This document shows positions 9,585 to 17,678 of a stretch of 64,000 nt of DNA, in pieces (the first letter of the stretch is position 1; each line of letters starts with the position of its first letter). The notes under the pieces are model-generated. The model had not been told where the DNA came from. It made no database searches and worked only from the letters and a program-made list of their open reading frames with translations. This stretch comes from Methylomonas sp. MK1 (lineage in GTDB: Bacteria > Pseudomonadota > Gammaproteobacteria > Methylococcales > Methylomonadaceae): positions 1,488,001 to 1,552,000 of the forward strand of contig NZ_AQOV01000001.1 in NCBI RefSeq assembly GCF_000365425.1, written 5' to 3'. Made by a program: the position numbers and the translations under genes.

Positions 9585-12359
9585 ATGAAGTTAACTCATT
9601 TGTTTTCAAGCCATAAACAAGCAGCGGAAAAACAGACCACCCTCGAAATAGAAAGGGTCGCCCAGGCCATCGTCGCCGGGCAATGGGATGCACGCGTCAA
9701 TACTGCGGGATTTGCCGAGAACAGCATGCAATTCGGTCATGCGATTAATCAGATATTGGATGCCGTTACCCAACCGTTCAATGCAGTTGCCGATTGCATC
9801 GAACAAATCGCCACCGGCGCCGTTCCGGCTAAAATCAGCGATCATTACCGAGGCGATTTCAACACACTGAAAAACCACCTCAATCAGCTTATAGATGCTA
9901 TCGCTCAGCAATCAACCGCAGCCCAGGCCATTGCCGATGGGAATTTCTCTATTCATATCAATATTCGTTCCGAACACGATGCTCTGGCGAAAAGCTTGGT
10001 CAAAGTCGTTGATGTGCAGCAGAACTTGAAAACCGAACTCCAGCGTCTGACCGGGGCGTCAAAAGACGGCCAACTAACCGAAAGGGGTAACCCGGCACAA
10101 TTCAAAGGCGCTTACGCCGAAGTCATTCACGGGGTCAACCAAATGTTGGACGCCATTCTGCTGCCGATTGGCGAGGGTAATCGCATTCTGGCGCAGATTT
10201 CTAGCGGAAAAATCGATGAATTGATCAGCGACACTTACCGGGGCGATCACGAGAAAATGAAGCAGGCCGTTAACAATGTCGCCACCACCTTGCAAGGCCT
10301 GCAACATGAATTGCAACGTCTCACCATCGCTTCCAGACAGGGGCAGCTTACCGAGCGGGGTAAAGTCGAACAGTTTAAAGGCGCCTATGCGGAAGTCATC
10401 GGCGGCGTCAATGAAATGCTGGATGCCATTCTGCTACCGATTGGCGAGGGCAATCGCATTCTGGCGCAAATTTCCGGCGGCAAAATCGACGAATTGATCG
10501 AACAAACCTACCAAGGCGATCACGAGAAAATGAAACTGGCTGTCAACAACGTCGCCATCTCGGTACAGGGCCTGCAAAAAGAGCTACAAAGACTCCAAGA
10601 AGCTTCCAGAGAAGGACAATTATCCAAACGCGGCAACGCTGAGCAATTTAAAGGCGCGTACGCCGAAGTCATCGGCGGCGTCAATGAGATGCTGGACGCC
10701 ATTCTGCTACCCATCGGGGAAGGCAATCGCATCCTGGCGCAGATTTCCGGCGGCAAAATCGACGAATTGATCGAGCAAACTTACCGGGGCGATCATGAAA
10801 AAATGAAATTAGCGGTCAACAATATGGCAATTACCTTGCAAGGCCTGCAGAGAGAGTTGCGCCGTTTAACCACAGCATCCGGAAATGGTGAACTCTCAGA
10901 AAGAGGCAAAGCCGAGCAGTTTAAAGGCGCTTACGCCGAGATTATTAGCGGTGTCAACGATATGCTGGATGCAATCCTGATTCCCATCGGCGAAGGCAAC
11001 CGCATTTTACGTATGATCAGGGGCGGCGATTTACGCCAACGCGTGGAAATCGCCTGTAAAGGCGACCATGACCAGATGAAACAAGCCGTTAACGGCGTAC
11101 ACAGCTGGCTATCGGATTTAATCGCTTACGTTACCAAGCTCGCCAACGGTGACATGACCGCGGAAATGGGCAAGGCATCAAACGACGACCAAATCCATGA
11201 ATGGCTGATGCTGCTAAAAAGAAATGTTCAGGCTTTGGTATCCGATGCCGACACACTCTCGATTGCCGCCGTGGAAGGCCGCTTACAAACCCGCGCCGAC
11301 GCGGGCAAACATCAGGGCGACTTCCGTAAGATTGTGGAAGGCTTCAACAATACCATGGACGGCGTCATTCTGCCGCTCAACGAAGCGGTCGAAGTCCTAA
11401 CATTGGTTGAACAAGGCGATCTGACTCGGAAAGTCAAAGGCGACTACAAAGGCCAGCTTAATGACTTTAAAGATACGGTCAACAATACCATTACCAAACT
11501 TTCACAAACCATCGCCGAAGTCGTCAGCGCCGCCGATCAGTTGGGAAATGCCTCCGGACAAATCAGCGCCACCTCACAATCCTTATCGCAAGCATCCAGC
11601 GAACAGGCGGCCGGCGTCGAGGAAACCACGGCCAGTATCGAACAAATGGCGGCAAGCATTAACCAGAACGCGGAAAACGCCAAAGTCACCGACGGTATAG
11701 CCGGCAAGGCCAACCAGGAAGCCATCGAAGGCGGTATCGCCGTTAAACAGACGGTGACCGCCATGAAAGACATCGCGAGCCGAATTGGCATCATCGATGA
11801 CATTGCCTATCAAACCAATATGCTGGCCCTCAACGCCGCCATTGAAGCGGCTCGGGCCGGCGATCATGGCAAAGGCTTCGCGGTTGTGGCGGCGGAAGTC
11901 CGGAAACTGGCGGAGCGGAGCCAGATAGCGGCACAAGAAATCGGTCAACTGGCGGGGAACAGCGTGAAGACCGCCGAAAGCGCCGGCCAATTGCTGGACG
12001 CCATCGTGCCCAGCATCGCTAAGACCTCGGATCTGGTGCAAGAAATTGCGGCGGCCTCTCAGGAACAATCCGCGGGCGTAAAGCAGGTTAATATCGCCAT
12101 GAGCCAGATGAATCAAATTACGCAGCAAAATGCTTCTGCGAGCGAGGAATTGGCGGCAACCGCAGAAGAAATGACCAGCCAAGCCTTGCAATTACAGAAT
12201 CTGATGAGCTTTTTCAAAATCAAAGATTTACAACCAACGCTTTCCCGCAATACCACAAGAACACCGCCTAAATCGCTAAAGGCAATAGTACCGGCTCCGC
12301 ATATTAATCACGCAGACAATGCTGATGGGTACGATATTAACCATTTCGAACGATTCTAG
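9585..12359 (+). CDS. Soluble methyl-accepting chemotaxis protein with a long poly-HAMP array
   Basis: The protein has 924 residues and no signal peptide or transmembrane segment, so it is probably cytoplasmic. Residues 1 to about 640 are a series of HAMP-like modules of two alternating kinds ([18 protein letters not shown] and [14 protein letters not shown]). Four tandem 91-residue units span about 148-511. The rest is a receptor signalling domain, with the highly conserved tip [34 protein letters not shown] and flanking methylation-helix-like Ala/Glu/Gln-rich helices. The tip couples to CheA/CheW. No separate ligand-binding domain is visible, so sensing may occur through the HAMP stack, an N-terminal module, or partners. 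No che gene is adjacent. The ribosome site GAGGAG precedes the start. Confidence 0.92.
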   Translation: MKLTHLFSSHKQAAEKQTTLEIERVAQAIVAGQWDARVNTAGFAENSMQFGHAINQILDAVTQPFNAVADCIEQIATGAVPAKISDHYRGDFNTLKNHLNQLIDAIAQQSTAAQAIADGNFSIHINIRSEHDALAKSLVKVVDVQQNLKTELQRLTGASKDGQLTERGNPAQFKGAYAEVIHGVNQMLDAILLPIGEGNRILAQISSGKIDELISDTYRGDHEKMKQAVNNVATTLQGLQHELQRLTIASRQGQLTERGKVEQFKGAYAEVIGGVNEMLDAILLPIGEGNRILAQISGGKIDELIEQTYQGDHEKMKLAVNNVAISVQGLQKELQRLQEASREGQLSKRGNAEQFKGAYAEVIGGVNEMLDAILLPIGEGNRILAQISGGKIDELIEQTYRGDHEKMKLAVNNMAITLQGLQRELRRLTTASGNGELSERGKAEQFKGAYAEIISGVNDMLDAILIPIGEGNRILRMIRGGDLRQRVEIACKGDHDQMKQAVNGVHSWLSDLIAYVTKLANGDMTAEMGKASNDDQIHEWLMLLKRNVQALVSDADTLSIAAVEGRLQTRADAGKHQGDFRKIVEGFNNTMDGVILPLNEAVEVLTLVEQGDLTRKVKGDYKGQLNDFKDTVNNTITKLSQTIAEVVSAADQLGNASGQISATSQSLSQASSEQAAGVEETTASIEQMAASINQNAENAKVTDGIAGKANQEAIEGGIAVKQTVTAMKDIASRIGIIDDIAYQTNMLALNAAIEAARAGDHGKGFAVVAAEVRKLAERSQIAAQEIGQLAGNSVKTAESAGQLLDAIVPSIAKTSDLVQEIAAASQEQSAGVKQVNIAMSQMNQITQQNASASEELAATAEEMTSQALQLQNLMSFFKIKDLQPTLSRNTTRTPPKSLKAIVPAPHINHADNADGYDINHFERF
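10026..11117 (+). repeat. Four tandem in-frame 273-bp repeats inside the receptor gene
   Basis: Units start at 10026, 10299, 10572 and 10845, an exact period of 273 bp (91 codons). Landmarks such as TTYAAAGGCGCnTAYGCCGA recur at 10101, 10374, 10647 and 10920. The second and third units are close to identical over long stretches. Each unit holds one pair of HAMP-like modules. Confidence 0.93.
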
Positions 12360-12835
12360 TGATTAGTTATTGACTGAGACAGGGTAGATAATCCTTTAAC
12401 ATTTTTGCCCCATAAATAAGTCTTAAGCATAAAAGACTGTTTCCTGAGAGCTTTGTCGAAGGACAAGCGGGATTTTTCAATCACGGCGGAGAGTATGTTG
12501 CAGGCCCTCCATGCTTCGACCTTGCTCAGCACGAACAGTCTACCCCCAACGGCTATTTTTAGGTTGATCGGCAAAACGGTATCGGTGATGCAATTGGCTA
12601 AGATACCGCGGACCGGACCGAACATGCGTGTACGCTTTGACGTGAGGTAGCAACAACGTGGCGTGGGTATCAGCCCAACAATTAGCAACGGGTAGACAAG
12701 ACCAACCAGCTTTGGCTCATGGATTGAGCCGGTGACATTCGAAAGCCACCGGGGTAGGTGCGCCATCCCTGGCGATCATCCCTAAAACAAATCCTAACGC
12801 TACAAGTTTTTAGACTTGCCGCGGCATTTCCGGCC
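12360..12835. other. Non-coding region with repetitive palindromic elements
   Basis: These 476 bp separate the receptor gene from the convergent sorted surface-protein gene. A 136-codon frame on the minus strand has no recognisable product. The region contains an inverted pair of REP-like units (12442-12538), a small hairpin CGCCA-TCCC-TGGCG near 12761, and a short inverted repeat GGTG..CACC near 12733. It looks like accumulated repetitive extragenic sequence rather than a gene. Confidence 0.5.
12442..12538. repeat. Inverted pair of REP-like elements
   Basis: A unit resembling CTGAG-CTTTGTCGAAGGA (12442-12464) and an opposite unit TGCTTCGACCTTGCTCAGC (12511-12530) are variants of the common extragenic motif CTTCGACAAGCTCAGCACGAAC and its complement. 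Both are degenerate. They face each other across about 45 bp. Confidence 0.55.
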
Positions 12836-13744
12836 TTAAGCTGCTACCGCCGCTTTACGACGACCGCCAAAACCGATCATACCTGCCATCGCACTGCCGA
12901 ATAACCAAACAGCACCAGGGACAGGTACTGCGGCGATGGATAATTCATAGCCGGAGACATTGGCATTCCATCTCCCAACGCCATTACCACCCAGAGCAAT
13001 GGTATAAACTTGGCCTGCCTCTGCGAAAAACTCAAGGTAGTTAACTGCGTCTACGCTAGCGTCATGAGTAAGGTACTCCATACCGGAACCAACCCCTGCG
13101 GCGTAGAATGGGTTGCTGGTAGTTTCCGGCTTGCCGGCGTTATTCCAGCTACCATGGTGGCTGTAGGATACTGAGTTGGTAGTATCCATACCTTTAAACA
13201 CTGTAACCCCAAAATTACCGTTAATTGTACCCAGAGAGGTCAGGTTCAGCCTCAATAAAGTAGAGACGTCGGATTTAATCAAACCCATGTCAATTTGGTG
13301 TTTCCAACCGGTTGGACCTGTTGCGGTAGGCACGCCATTAGCATCGAGACCATTATCTTTCCAAGCACCGGCGCCAGTATCGATTTCCGCTGCCACGCCA
13401 TAGTCAGCCAGTGCGTCGGCGGCAGACACTTCCAAGGTTCCTGGCCCGTGAATCGCAGCAGCCCAGTTCAAATGCGCCCGACCGGTATATCCAAACGGCA
13501 ACGCACCATTTGCTGTACCAAGCCAAGGGACTTGAGTACCTTGATAGCCACCGCTCTCAGGGCCGGTTGCAACTGTATCGGCATCGGGACCGTCGTAAGT
13601 GTAGTTCCAACCATCGGTTGCACTGGCCGCAGCTGTCGTGAAGGTGTTGTACATGACATGCGCCGAAGCGGTAGATGCTCCTGCTGAAAGCGCGACACCG
13701 GCAACCGCCATGGAAACAGCTTTAGCCAATTTTGTTTTGATCAT
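12836..13744 (-). CDS. Exosortase-sorted surface protein with VPxPxxxW C-terminal signal
   Basis: The 302-residue precursor has a Sec signal peptide (about 1-28, ending ASA). The Gly/Ala/Thr/Asn-rich body shows no enzymatic motif. The final 30 residues form a sorting tail: VPVPGAVWLFGS, a short hydrophobic helix, then a basic end GGRRK. This is the VPLPA/PEP-CTERM type of signal cut by exosortase, so the protein is expected outside the cell or in the exopolysaccharide matrix. A strong sigma-54 element lies at 13844-13859 and a CRP-like palindrome at 13923-13938. The gene is monocistronic. Function unknown. Confidence 0.85.
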   Translation of the reverse strand: MIKTKLAKAVSMAVAGVALSAGASTASAHVMYNTFTTAAASATDGWNYTYDGPDADTVATGPESGGYQGTQVPWLGTANGALPFGYTGRAHLNWAAAIHGPGTLEVSAADALADYGVAAEIDTGAGAWKDNGLDANGVPTATGPTGWKHQIDMGLIKSDVSTLLRLNLTSLGTINGNFGVTVFKGMDTTNSVSYSHHGSWNNAGKPETTSNPFYAAGVGSGMEYLTHDASVDAVNYLEFFAEAGQVYTIALGGNGVGRWNANVSGYELSIAAVPVPGAVWLFGSAMAGMIGFGGRRKAAVAA

Positions 13745-13843
13745 ACGTTTTTACCTTAAATCTTAAGTTAGGGGGAGAAAGCACCTTGAGCCCAGGACTT
13801 AACAATCTTGTAAGCCATAACTGACAGGCGCCTGCGTCCATAA

Positions 13844-13859
13844 CGCAATCCTTATGCCA
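13844..13859 (-). promoter_or_regulatory. Sigma-54 (-24/-12) promoter of the VPxP-type surface protein gene
   Basis: The minus strand reads TGGCATAAGGATTGCG, against the RpoN consensus TGGCACG-N4-TTGCW. The GG and GC doublets have the required spacing. It is 100-115 bp upstream of the start codon of the gene starting at 13744. Confidence 0.75.
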
Positions 13860-13922
13860 CCTATAAAACGTATTAATTACAAACAATTAGAATTTACTTA
13901 TTCTCAGCACTTAATCAAAATC

Positions 13923-13938
13923 CGTGATTTAGCTCACG
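13923..13938. promoter_or_regulatory. CRP/FNR-like palindrome CGTGA-N6-TCACG
   Basis: CGTGATTTAGCTCACG is a perfect 5+5 inverted repeat with the spacing of CRP sites (TGTGA-N6-TCACA). It is centred about 98 bp upstream of the predicted sigma-54 start site of the gene at 12836-13744, which suits an upstream activator. It could bind CRP or another dimeric regulator such as a sigma-54 activator. Confidence 0.5.
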
Positions 13939-14135
13939 AAAAACAGGTGAAATAACATAATTTAGATTTCCCCCTTACTCGAACAACTTTTTCCGGGCTA
14001 TGTTCTTTAGCAAGACCGATTTAGGTGTAACGCTGTATTGCAAAAATCAGCGGCAATCCATCCGAGTCTTTTTGTCTCTCGCCCTAACCCACACTGGTCG
14101 GCAATCAAGCGGTAAGCAACAAAAGCCCAAATTCG

Positions 14136-16529
14136 CTATCGTCTCAACCTAAGCTCCAAATCCAGCAGACGCTGGGTAGTCTGCAACACCGTATCCGGAT
14201 TTAAACTCATCGAATCAATGCCGATTTCGACCAGATATTCGGCCATTTCCGGATAATCGGACGGCGCCTGTCCACACAAGCCGGAATGCCGGCCATTGCG
14301 GCGCGCGCCTTCCACGGCCCATTTGATCATGGTCTTCACGCCGGCATCCCGCTCGTCGAAGTCGTTGGCCACGATTTCCGAATCCCGGTCCACACCCAAA
14401 GTCAATTGCGTCAAATCGTTGGAGCCAATCGAAAAACCGTCGAACAATTTGGCGAACTCGTCGATCAGAATGACGTTATTCGGTATCTCGCACATCACAT
14501 AAATTTCCAGACCGTCAGCGCCGCGCTTCAAACCCAGCTCCGCCATGTAAGCCAAAACCCTTTCGGCTTCATCAATTCGGCGACAAAACGGGATCATCAA
14601 TACCACGTTCTTGAGGCCCATCTGCTCGCGGACCCGCTTCATCGCCGCGCATTCCAAGGCAAACCCCTCGGCATATGCAGGGTGTACATAGCGCGAGGCA
14701 CCGCGAAAACCGATCATCGGGTTAGCCTCGTCGCGCTCGAACCAACGTCCACCCAACAAGGTCGCATATTCGTTGGTTTTAAAGTCCGACATCCGCACGA
14801 CCACAGGCTTGGGATAAAACGCCGCCGCGATGGTGCCGACGCCTTCCGCCAGCCGCTGGATGAAAAACTCTTCCGGCTTGGCGTAGCCCTCGGTCAATTG
14901 CTTAAGTTGCTCCAGCTCGCCGGCCTCTTCGACTTTTTCGGGGTGAATCAAAGCCATCGGGTGAGCCTTGATGTATTCGGTAATAATAAATTCCATCCGC
15001 GCCAAACCGACGCCATCATTGGGCAGAAAGCTGAGTTTAAACGCCAATTCAGGATTGCCCAGATTGAGCATGATCTTGGTTTTTGGCCGCTGGAGTTGAG
15101 ACAAATCAGTATGCTTGACCTCGAAATCCAGCCGGCCAGCATAGACTTTGCCGACATCGCCTTCCGCACACGATACCGTGACCACGCTGCCACTGGTTAT
15201 CGCTGCCGTCGCGTTCTCGCAGCCTATCACGGCCGGCACGCCCAATTCGCGGGCAATGATCGCCGCATGACAGGTTCTGCCACCGCGATTAGTAACAATA
15301 GCGGCGGCGGTTTTCATCACCGGCTCCCAATCCGGCGTGGTCATATCGGCCACCAACACTTCGCCCGGCTTGAAACTACCGAGTTTGGCCACGTTATCTA
15401 TCACCCGCGCCTGACCCACCGCGATCTTGCTGCCCACGGCATGGCCTTTGACGATGGCTTCGCCAGATTGTTTGAGTTGATATTGCTCCAAGACATTGCC
15501 GACCTTTTGCGAAGCCACGGTTTCCGGGCGGGCTTGCACGATATACAGCTTACCGTCTAATCCATCCTTGGCCCATTCCATGTCCATAGGCCGGCCGTAA
15601 TGCCGCTCGATTTTCAGCGCGTAATCGGCCAATTGCAGCACTTCCGCATCGTCGATACAAAATTGCCGGCGCTCGTGATTTGAGGTGGCGACATTGCGAA
15701 TCGGTTCGCGGGTCCGACCATCGCTGTAGATCATCTTGATTTTTTTAGCACCCAGCGTGCGCCGCAATACCGCCCGATAGCCTCGGGCGAAAGTGGGCTT
15801 ATGCACGTAAAATTCGTCGGGATCGACAGCGCCCTGCACCACGTTTTCACCCAGACCATAGGCACCGGTGATGAACACGGCATCATTGAAACCCGACTCT
15901 GTATCCAGCGAAAACATCACGCCGCTGGCCGCCAAATCGGAACGCACCATTTTCATCACGCCTATCGACAAACCGATTTTGAAATGGTCGAAGCCCTGAT
16001 CGAGTCGGTAATGAATCGCCCGGTCGGTAAACAAACTGGCGAAACAGCGTTTACAAGCATCCAGCAAGGATTGGCCGCCGCGAATATTTAAATAGGTATC
16101 CTGTTGACCGGCAAAGCTGGCGGTCGGCAAATCCTCGGCGGTCGCGGAGCTGCGCACCGCGACGGTTAAATCGTCTTGATATTGCTGTTGTAATTGCGCG
16201 AAAGCATCCAGAATTTGCTGTTGCAAATCGGCCGGCAACGGCGCTGCGTAAACCAAATCACGCGCCTGTTGCGCGCGGCGCGCCAACTCTGCGACGTCGT
16301 CGGCATCGACATCATCGAGTAAAGCGTGCAAATGCGGCCAAGCGTCGGCCTGATCCAGCATATAACGGTAAGCTTCGGCGGTAATCGCAAAACCATTGGG
16401 GACAATCACACCCTCCGAAGCCAACTCGCGATACATCTCGCCGAGTGAGGCGTTTTTACCGCCGACCAGCGGAATATCATTGATAGTGAGTTCTGCAAAC
16501 CAGCGGATGTATTGATTGTGCTTGGACAT
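14136..16529 (-). CDS. ppsA: Phosphoenolpyruvate synthase PpsA
   Basis: The protein is 797 residues from ATG at 16529, which has a strong AAGGAG ribosome site six bases upstream; a further 14 codons upstream are probably not translated. It has an N-terminal nucleotide-binding domain (VGGKNASLGEMYREL, VRSSATAEDLPTASFAGQQDTYLN), a swivelling domain with GGRTCHAAIIARELG (His421, the position of the phospho-histidine in E. coli PpsA), and a C-terminal PEP-binding barrel ending GLCGQAPSDYPE with the catalytic cysteine. It makes PEP from pyruvate and ATP in gluconeogenesis; in methanotrophs it can also serve carbon flow between C3 and sugar phosphates. Monocistronic. Confidence 0.97.
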   Translation of the reverse strand: MSKHNQYIRWFAELTINDIPLVGGKNASLGEMYRELASEGVIVPNGFAITAEAYRYMLDQADAWPHLHALLDDVDADDVAELARRAQQARDLVYAAPLPADLQQQILDAFAQLQQQYQDDLTVAVRSSATAEDLPTASFAGQQDTYLNIRGGQSLLDACKRCFASLFTDRAIHYRLDQGFDHFKIGLSIGVMKMVRSDLAASGVMFSLDTESGFNDAVFITGAYGLGENVVQGAVDPDEFYVHKPTFARGYRAVLRRTLGAKKIKMIYSDGRTREPIRNVATSNHERRQFCIDDAEVLQLADYALKIERHYGRPMDMEWAKDGLDGKLYIVQARPETVASQKVGNVLEQYQLKQSGEAIVKGHAVGSKIAVGQARVIDNVAKLGSFKPGEVLVADMTTPDWEPVMKTAAAIVTNRGGRTCHAAIIARELGVPAVIGCENATAAITSGSVVTVSCAEGDVGKVYAGRLDFEVKHTDLSQLQRPKTKIMLNLGNPELAFKLSFLPNDGVGLARMEFIITEYIKAHPMALIHPEKVEEAGELEQLKQLTEGYAKPEEFFIQRLAEGVGTIAAAFYPKPVVVRMSDFKTNEYATLLGGRWFERDEANPMIGFRGASRYVHPAYAEGFALECAAMKRVREQMGLKNVVLMIPFCRRIDEAERVLAYMAELGLKRGADGLEIYVMCEIPNNVILIDEFAKLFDGFSIGSNDLTQLTLGVDRDSEIVANDFDERDAGVKTMIKWAVEGARRNGRHSGLCGQAPSDYPEMAEYLVEIGIDSMSLNPDTVLQTTQRLLDLELRLRR

Positions 16530-16737
16530 GTTGCGCTCCTTGGCTGTTGTTATGCTTGTCCTTATAAGCATACGCCGTTGGCGGTAATCGGCAAGGGTCT
16601 GGAGCTGTCGCCTAGGGCTGGTGTAATTCCGGTAAGCGAGGTTTTAGCGAAATTTTAAAGCGGGTGGATTGTGAAGGTCGGGGATAACTCCCCGCCCCGC
16701 CAAGAATCGGTGAATTATTTACGCAACAGATAACCGA

Positions 16738-16980
16738 TTATCCCGCCTGCGCCGCGGACAAGATCGACATCGCCCACTTTTTCTCTTCCGCGCTGGTGGT
16801 AGTTGCCACCAAGGTGGCGTAGCACAACCAGACGATTAAAACCACAAAGCCGAGCGCAACAACGAATAGCGCTAAATCCTTGAATAAGCGGACATTCCGT
16901 TCGGCGTCGGTTTCCTGCCGCTCAACCGAAACGCTGAACGTATGATTGGGCGGCGGATTATTGAGATCGATATGGCTCAT
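16738..16980 (-). CDS. Small single-transmembrane protein paired with an RHH regulator
   Basis: The product has 80 residues: a polar N-terminus (about 1-34), one transmembrane helix (about 37-58) and a short tail ending EEKKWAMSILSAAQAG. I do not recognise a named family. Its start codon overlaps the stop of the upstream ribbon-helix-helix gene (ATGA), so the two are translationally coupled and very likely act together. It could be a membrane-acting effector, a toxin or a regulator of membrane function; the sequence does not decide. Confidence 0.75.
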   Translation of the reverse strand: MSHIDLNNPPPNHTFSVSVERQETDAERNVRLFKDLALFVVALGFVVLIVWLCYATLVATTTSAEEKKWAMSILSAAQAG

Positions 16981-17186
16981 AAGCCGATAATTTCAGTTTC
17001 CAGCTTTTGGGTTTCAGGTTCGACCAAACCGATTTTCAGCCCTCGCCGACGTCCATCTTTGGCCGCCAGATATAGGGTGATCGCTTTGCGCAAAATTTCG
17101 CTTTTATTGGTTTCGCCTTCCTCAGCGGCCTTATCCAGTTCGCGATTCAGATCATCGGACAACACAACATTGAAACGTACAGACAT
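16977..17186 (-). CDS. Ribbon-helix-helix (CopG/Arc-type) DNA-binding protein
   Basis: This 69-residue protein begins with a beta strand and helix typical of RHH regulators (SVRFNVVLSDDLNRELDKAAEEGETNKSEILRKAITLYLAA). RHH proteins bind operators as paired strands in dimers, often repressing their own operon. It is followed by the one-TM gene with a 4-bp overlap. An AAGAGGAG ribosome site precedes the start. A perfect 8+8 inverted repeat overlaps the promoter just upstream (17208-17246), which fits autoregulation. The arrangement resembles antitoxin-first operons, but no known toxin fold is present. Confidence 0.85.
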   Translation of the reverse strand: MSVRFNVVLSDDLNRELDKAAEEGETNKSEILRKAITLYLAAKDGRRRGLKIGLVEPETQKLETEIIGL

Positions 17187-17207
17187 GAGCAGCTCCTCTT
17201 GGTTAAA

Positions 17208-17246
17208 TGATGTGTTTTTTATACAGATATTTTACACATCAGGCAA
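17208..17246 (-). promoter_or_regulatory. Promoter with palindromic operator for the RHH/one-TM operon
   Basis: On the minus strand TTGCCT (17241-17246) and TATAAA (17218-17223) are 17 bp apart, a good sigma-70 promoter. The inverted repeat TGATGTGT / ACACATCA (17208-17215 and 17234-17241) has one arm against the -35 and the other just after the -10. This is a natural place for an RHH repressor to block RNA polymerase. Confidence 0.65.
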
Positions 17247-17371
17247 GCAGAATGCGTGGGCTCCAGCCTGTCGAGTTTAATCAATTCAAAACCTGATCGG
17301 CTGTCGCACACTTAACCACGCCAAGCCGCTTCCGGACAGTATGAGCCAAGCTTCCAACTCACCGACCTAAA

Positions 17372-17397
17372 CCCCGCCCGCAAGGTTTCGGGCGGGG
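17372..17397. repeat. Strong GC-rich hairpin
   Basis: CCCCGCCCG (17372-17380) and CGGGCGGGG (17389-17397) form a perfect 9-bp stem with an 8-base loop. There is no T-run, so it is more likely an extragenic palindrome than a standard terminator. It lies between the RHH operon promoter and the fecA-like 3' end. Confidence 0.6.
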
Positions 17398-17508
17398 CGT
17401 GAAACGGGTTTTAAACCATCAGGCGGAAGCCGAACCATTGAGCTTAGGGACTAAAACTAAACCGTACTTGGTACGGTAATTTCGCGCCGCAGCGCAGCCG
17501 GGTTTTGA

Positions 17509-17655
17509 ATTCCCACGCAGAGTGTGGGAATGAAAACAATCCCCCTGGTTCCCAAGCTCCCGCTTGGGAACCAATCACTTGGAAGCTCCTGCTTCCTGTA
17601 GAGCTAGAAAGCTGCAGCTTCCAAGGCCAAAGTTCCCAACCTAGAGGTTGGGAAC
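17509..17655. repeat. Cluster of four consecutive hairpin-forming palindromes
   Basis: Perfect stems follow one another: 17509-17516 with 17524-17531 (8 bp); 17547-17556 with 17563-17572 (10 bp, GGTTCCCAAG/CTTGGGAACC); 17578-17587 with 17616-17625 (10 bp, with an inner hairpin); and 17632-17640 with 17647-17655 (9 bp, GTTCCCAAC/GTTGGGAAC). Two of them share a TTCCCAA core. An 82-codon frame across the cluster is a by-product. The cluster is 24 bp past the TonB receptor stop. The rest of 17247-17678 shows a small ACCGTA/TACGGT hairpin near 17461 and no gene. Confidence 0.8.
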
Positions 17656-17678
17656 GTGAACACTCTGAATCTAACTAC

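Larger units (their letters stand above)
13745..14135 (-). other. Upstream regulatory region of the VPxP-type surface protein gene
   Basis: These 391 bp lie between ppsA (3' end at 14136) and the surface-protein start. They hold a sigma-54 promoter at 13844-13859 and a perfect palindrome at 13923-13938, described separately. The predicted transcript start near 13832 would leave a leader of about 88 bases. No gene is seen here. Confidence 0.6.

Noticed and set aside
11583..12191. A 202-codon frame opposite the receptor signalling domain
   Set aside because: It mirrors the conserved receptor tip sequence and has a Gly/Arg/His-rich translation typical of antisense frames.
12356..12766. A 136-codon minus-strand frame between the receptor and surface-protein genes
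   Set aside because: It spans REP-like repeats, has no family resemblance and no clear ribosome site. I considered a transposase or intron fragment but saw no catalytic motif.
14286..15560. A 424-codon open frame opposite ppsA
   Set aside because: It lies wholly inside the well-supported ppsA gene on the other strand, and the translation is rich in His, Arg and Gln without any domain. It is a by-product of ppsA codon use.
16738..17186. A classical toxin-antitoxin pair such as relBE, parDE or ccdAB
   Set aside because: The RHH gene fits an antitoxin, but the partner has one membrane helix and none of the known RHH-linked toxin folds, so the label would be unsupported.
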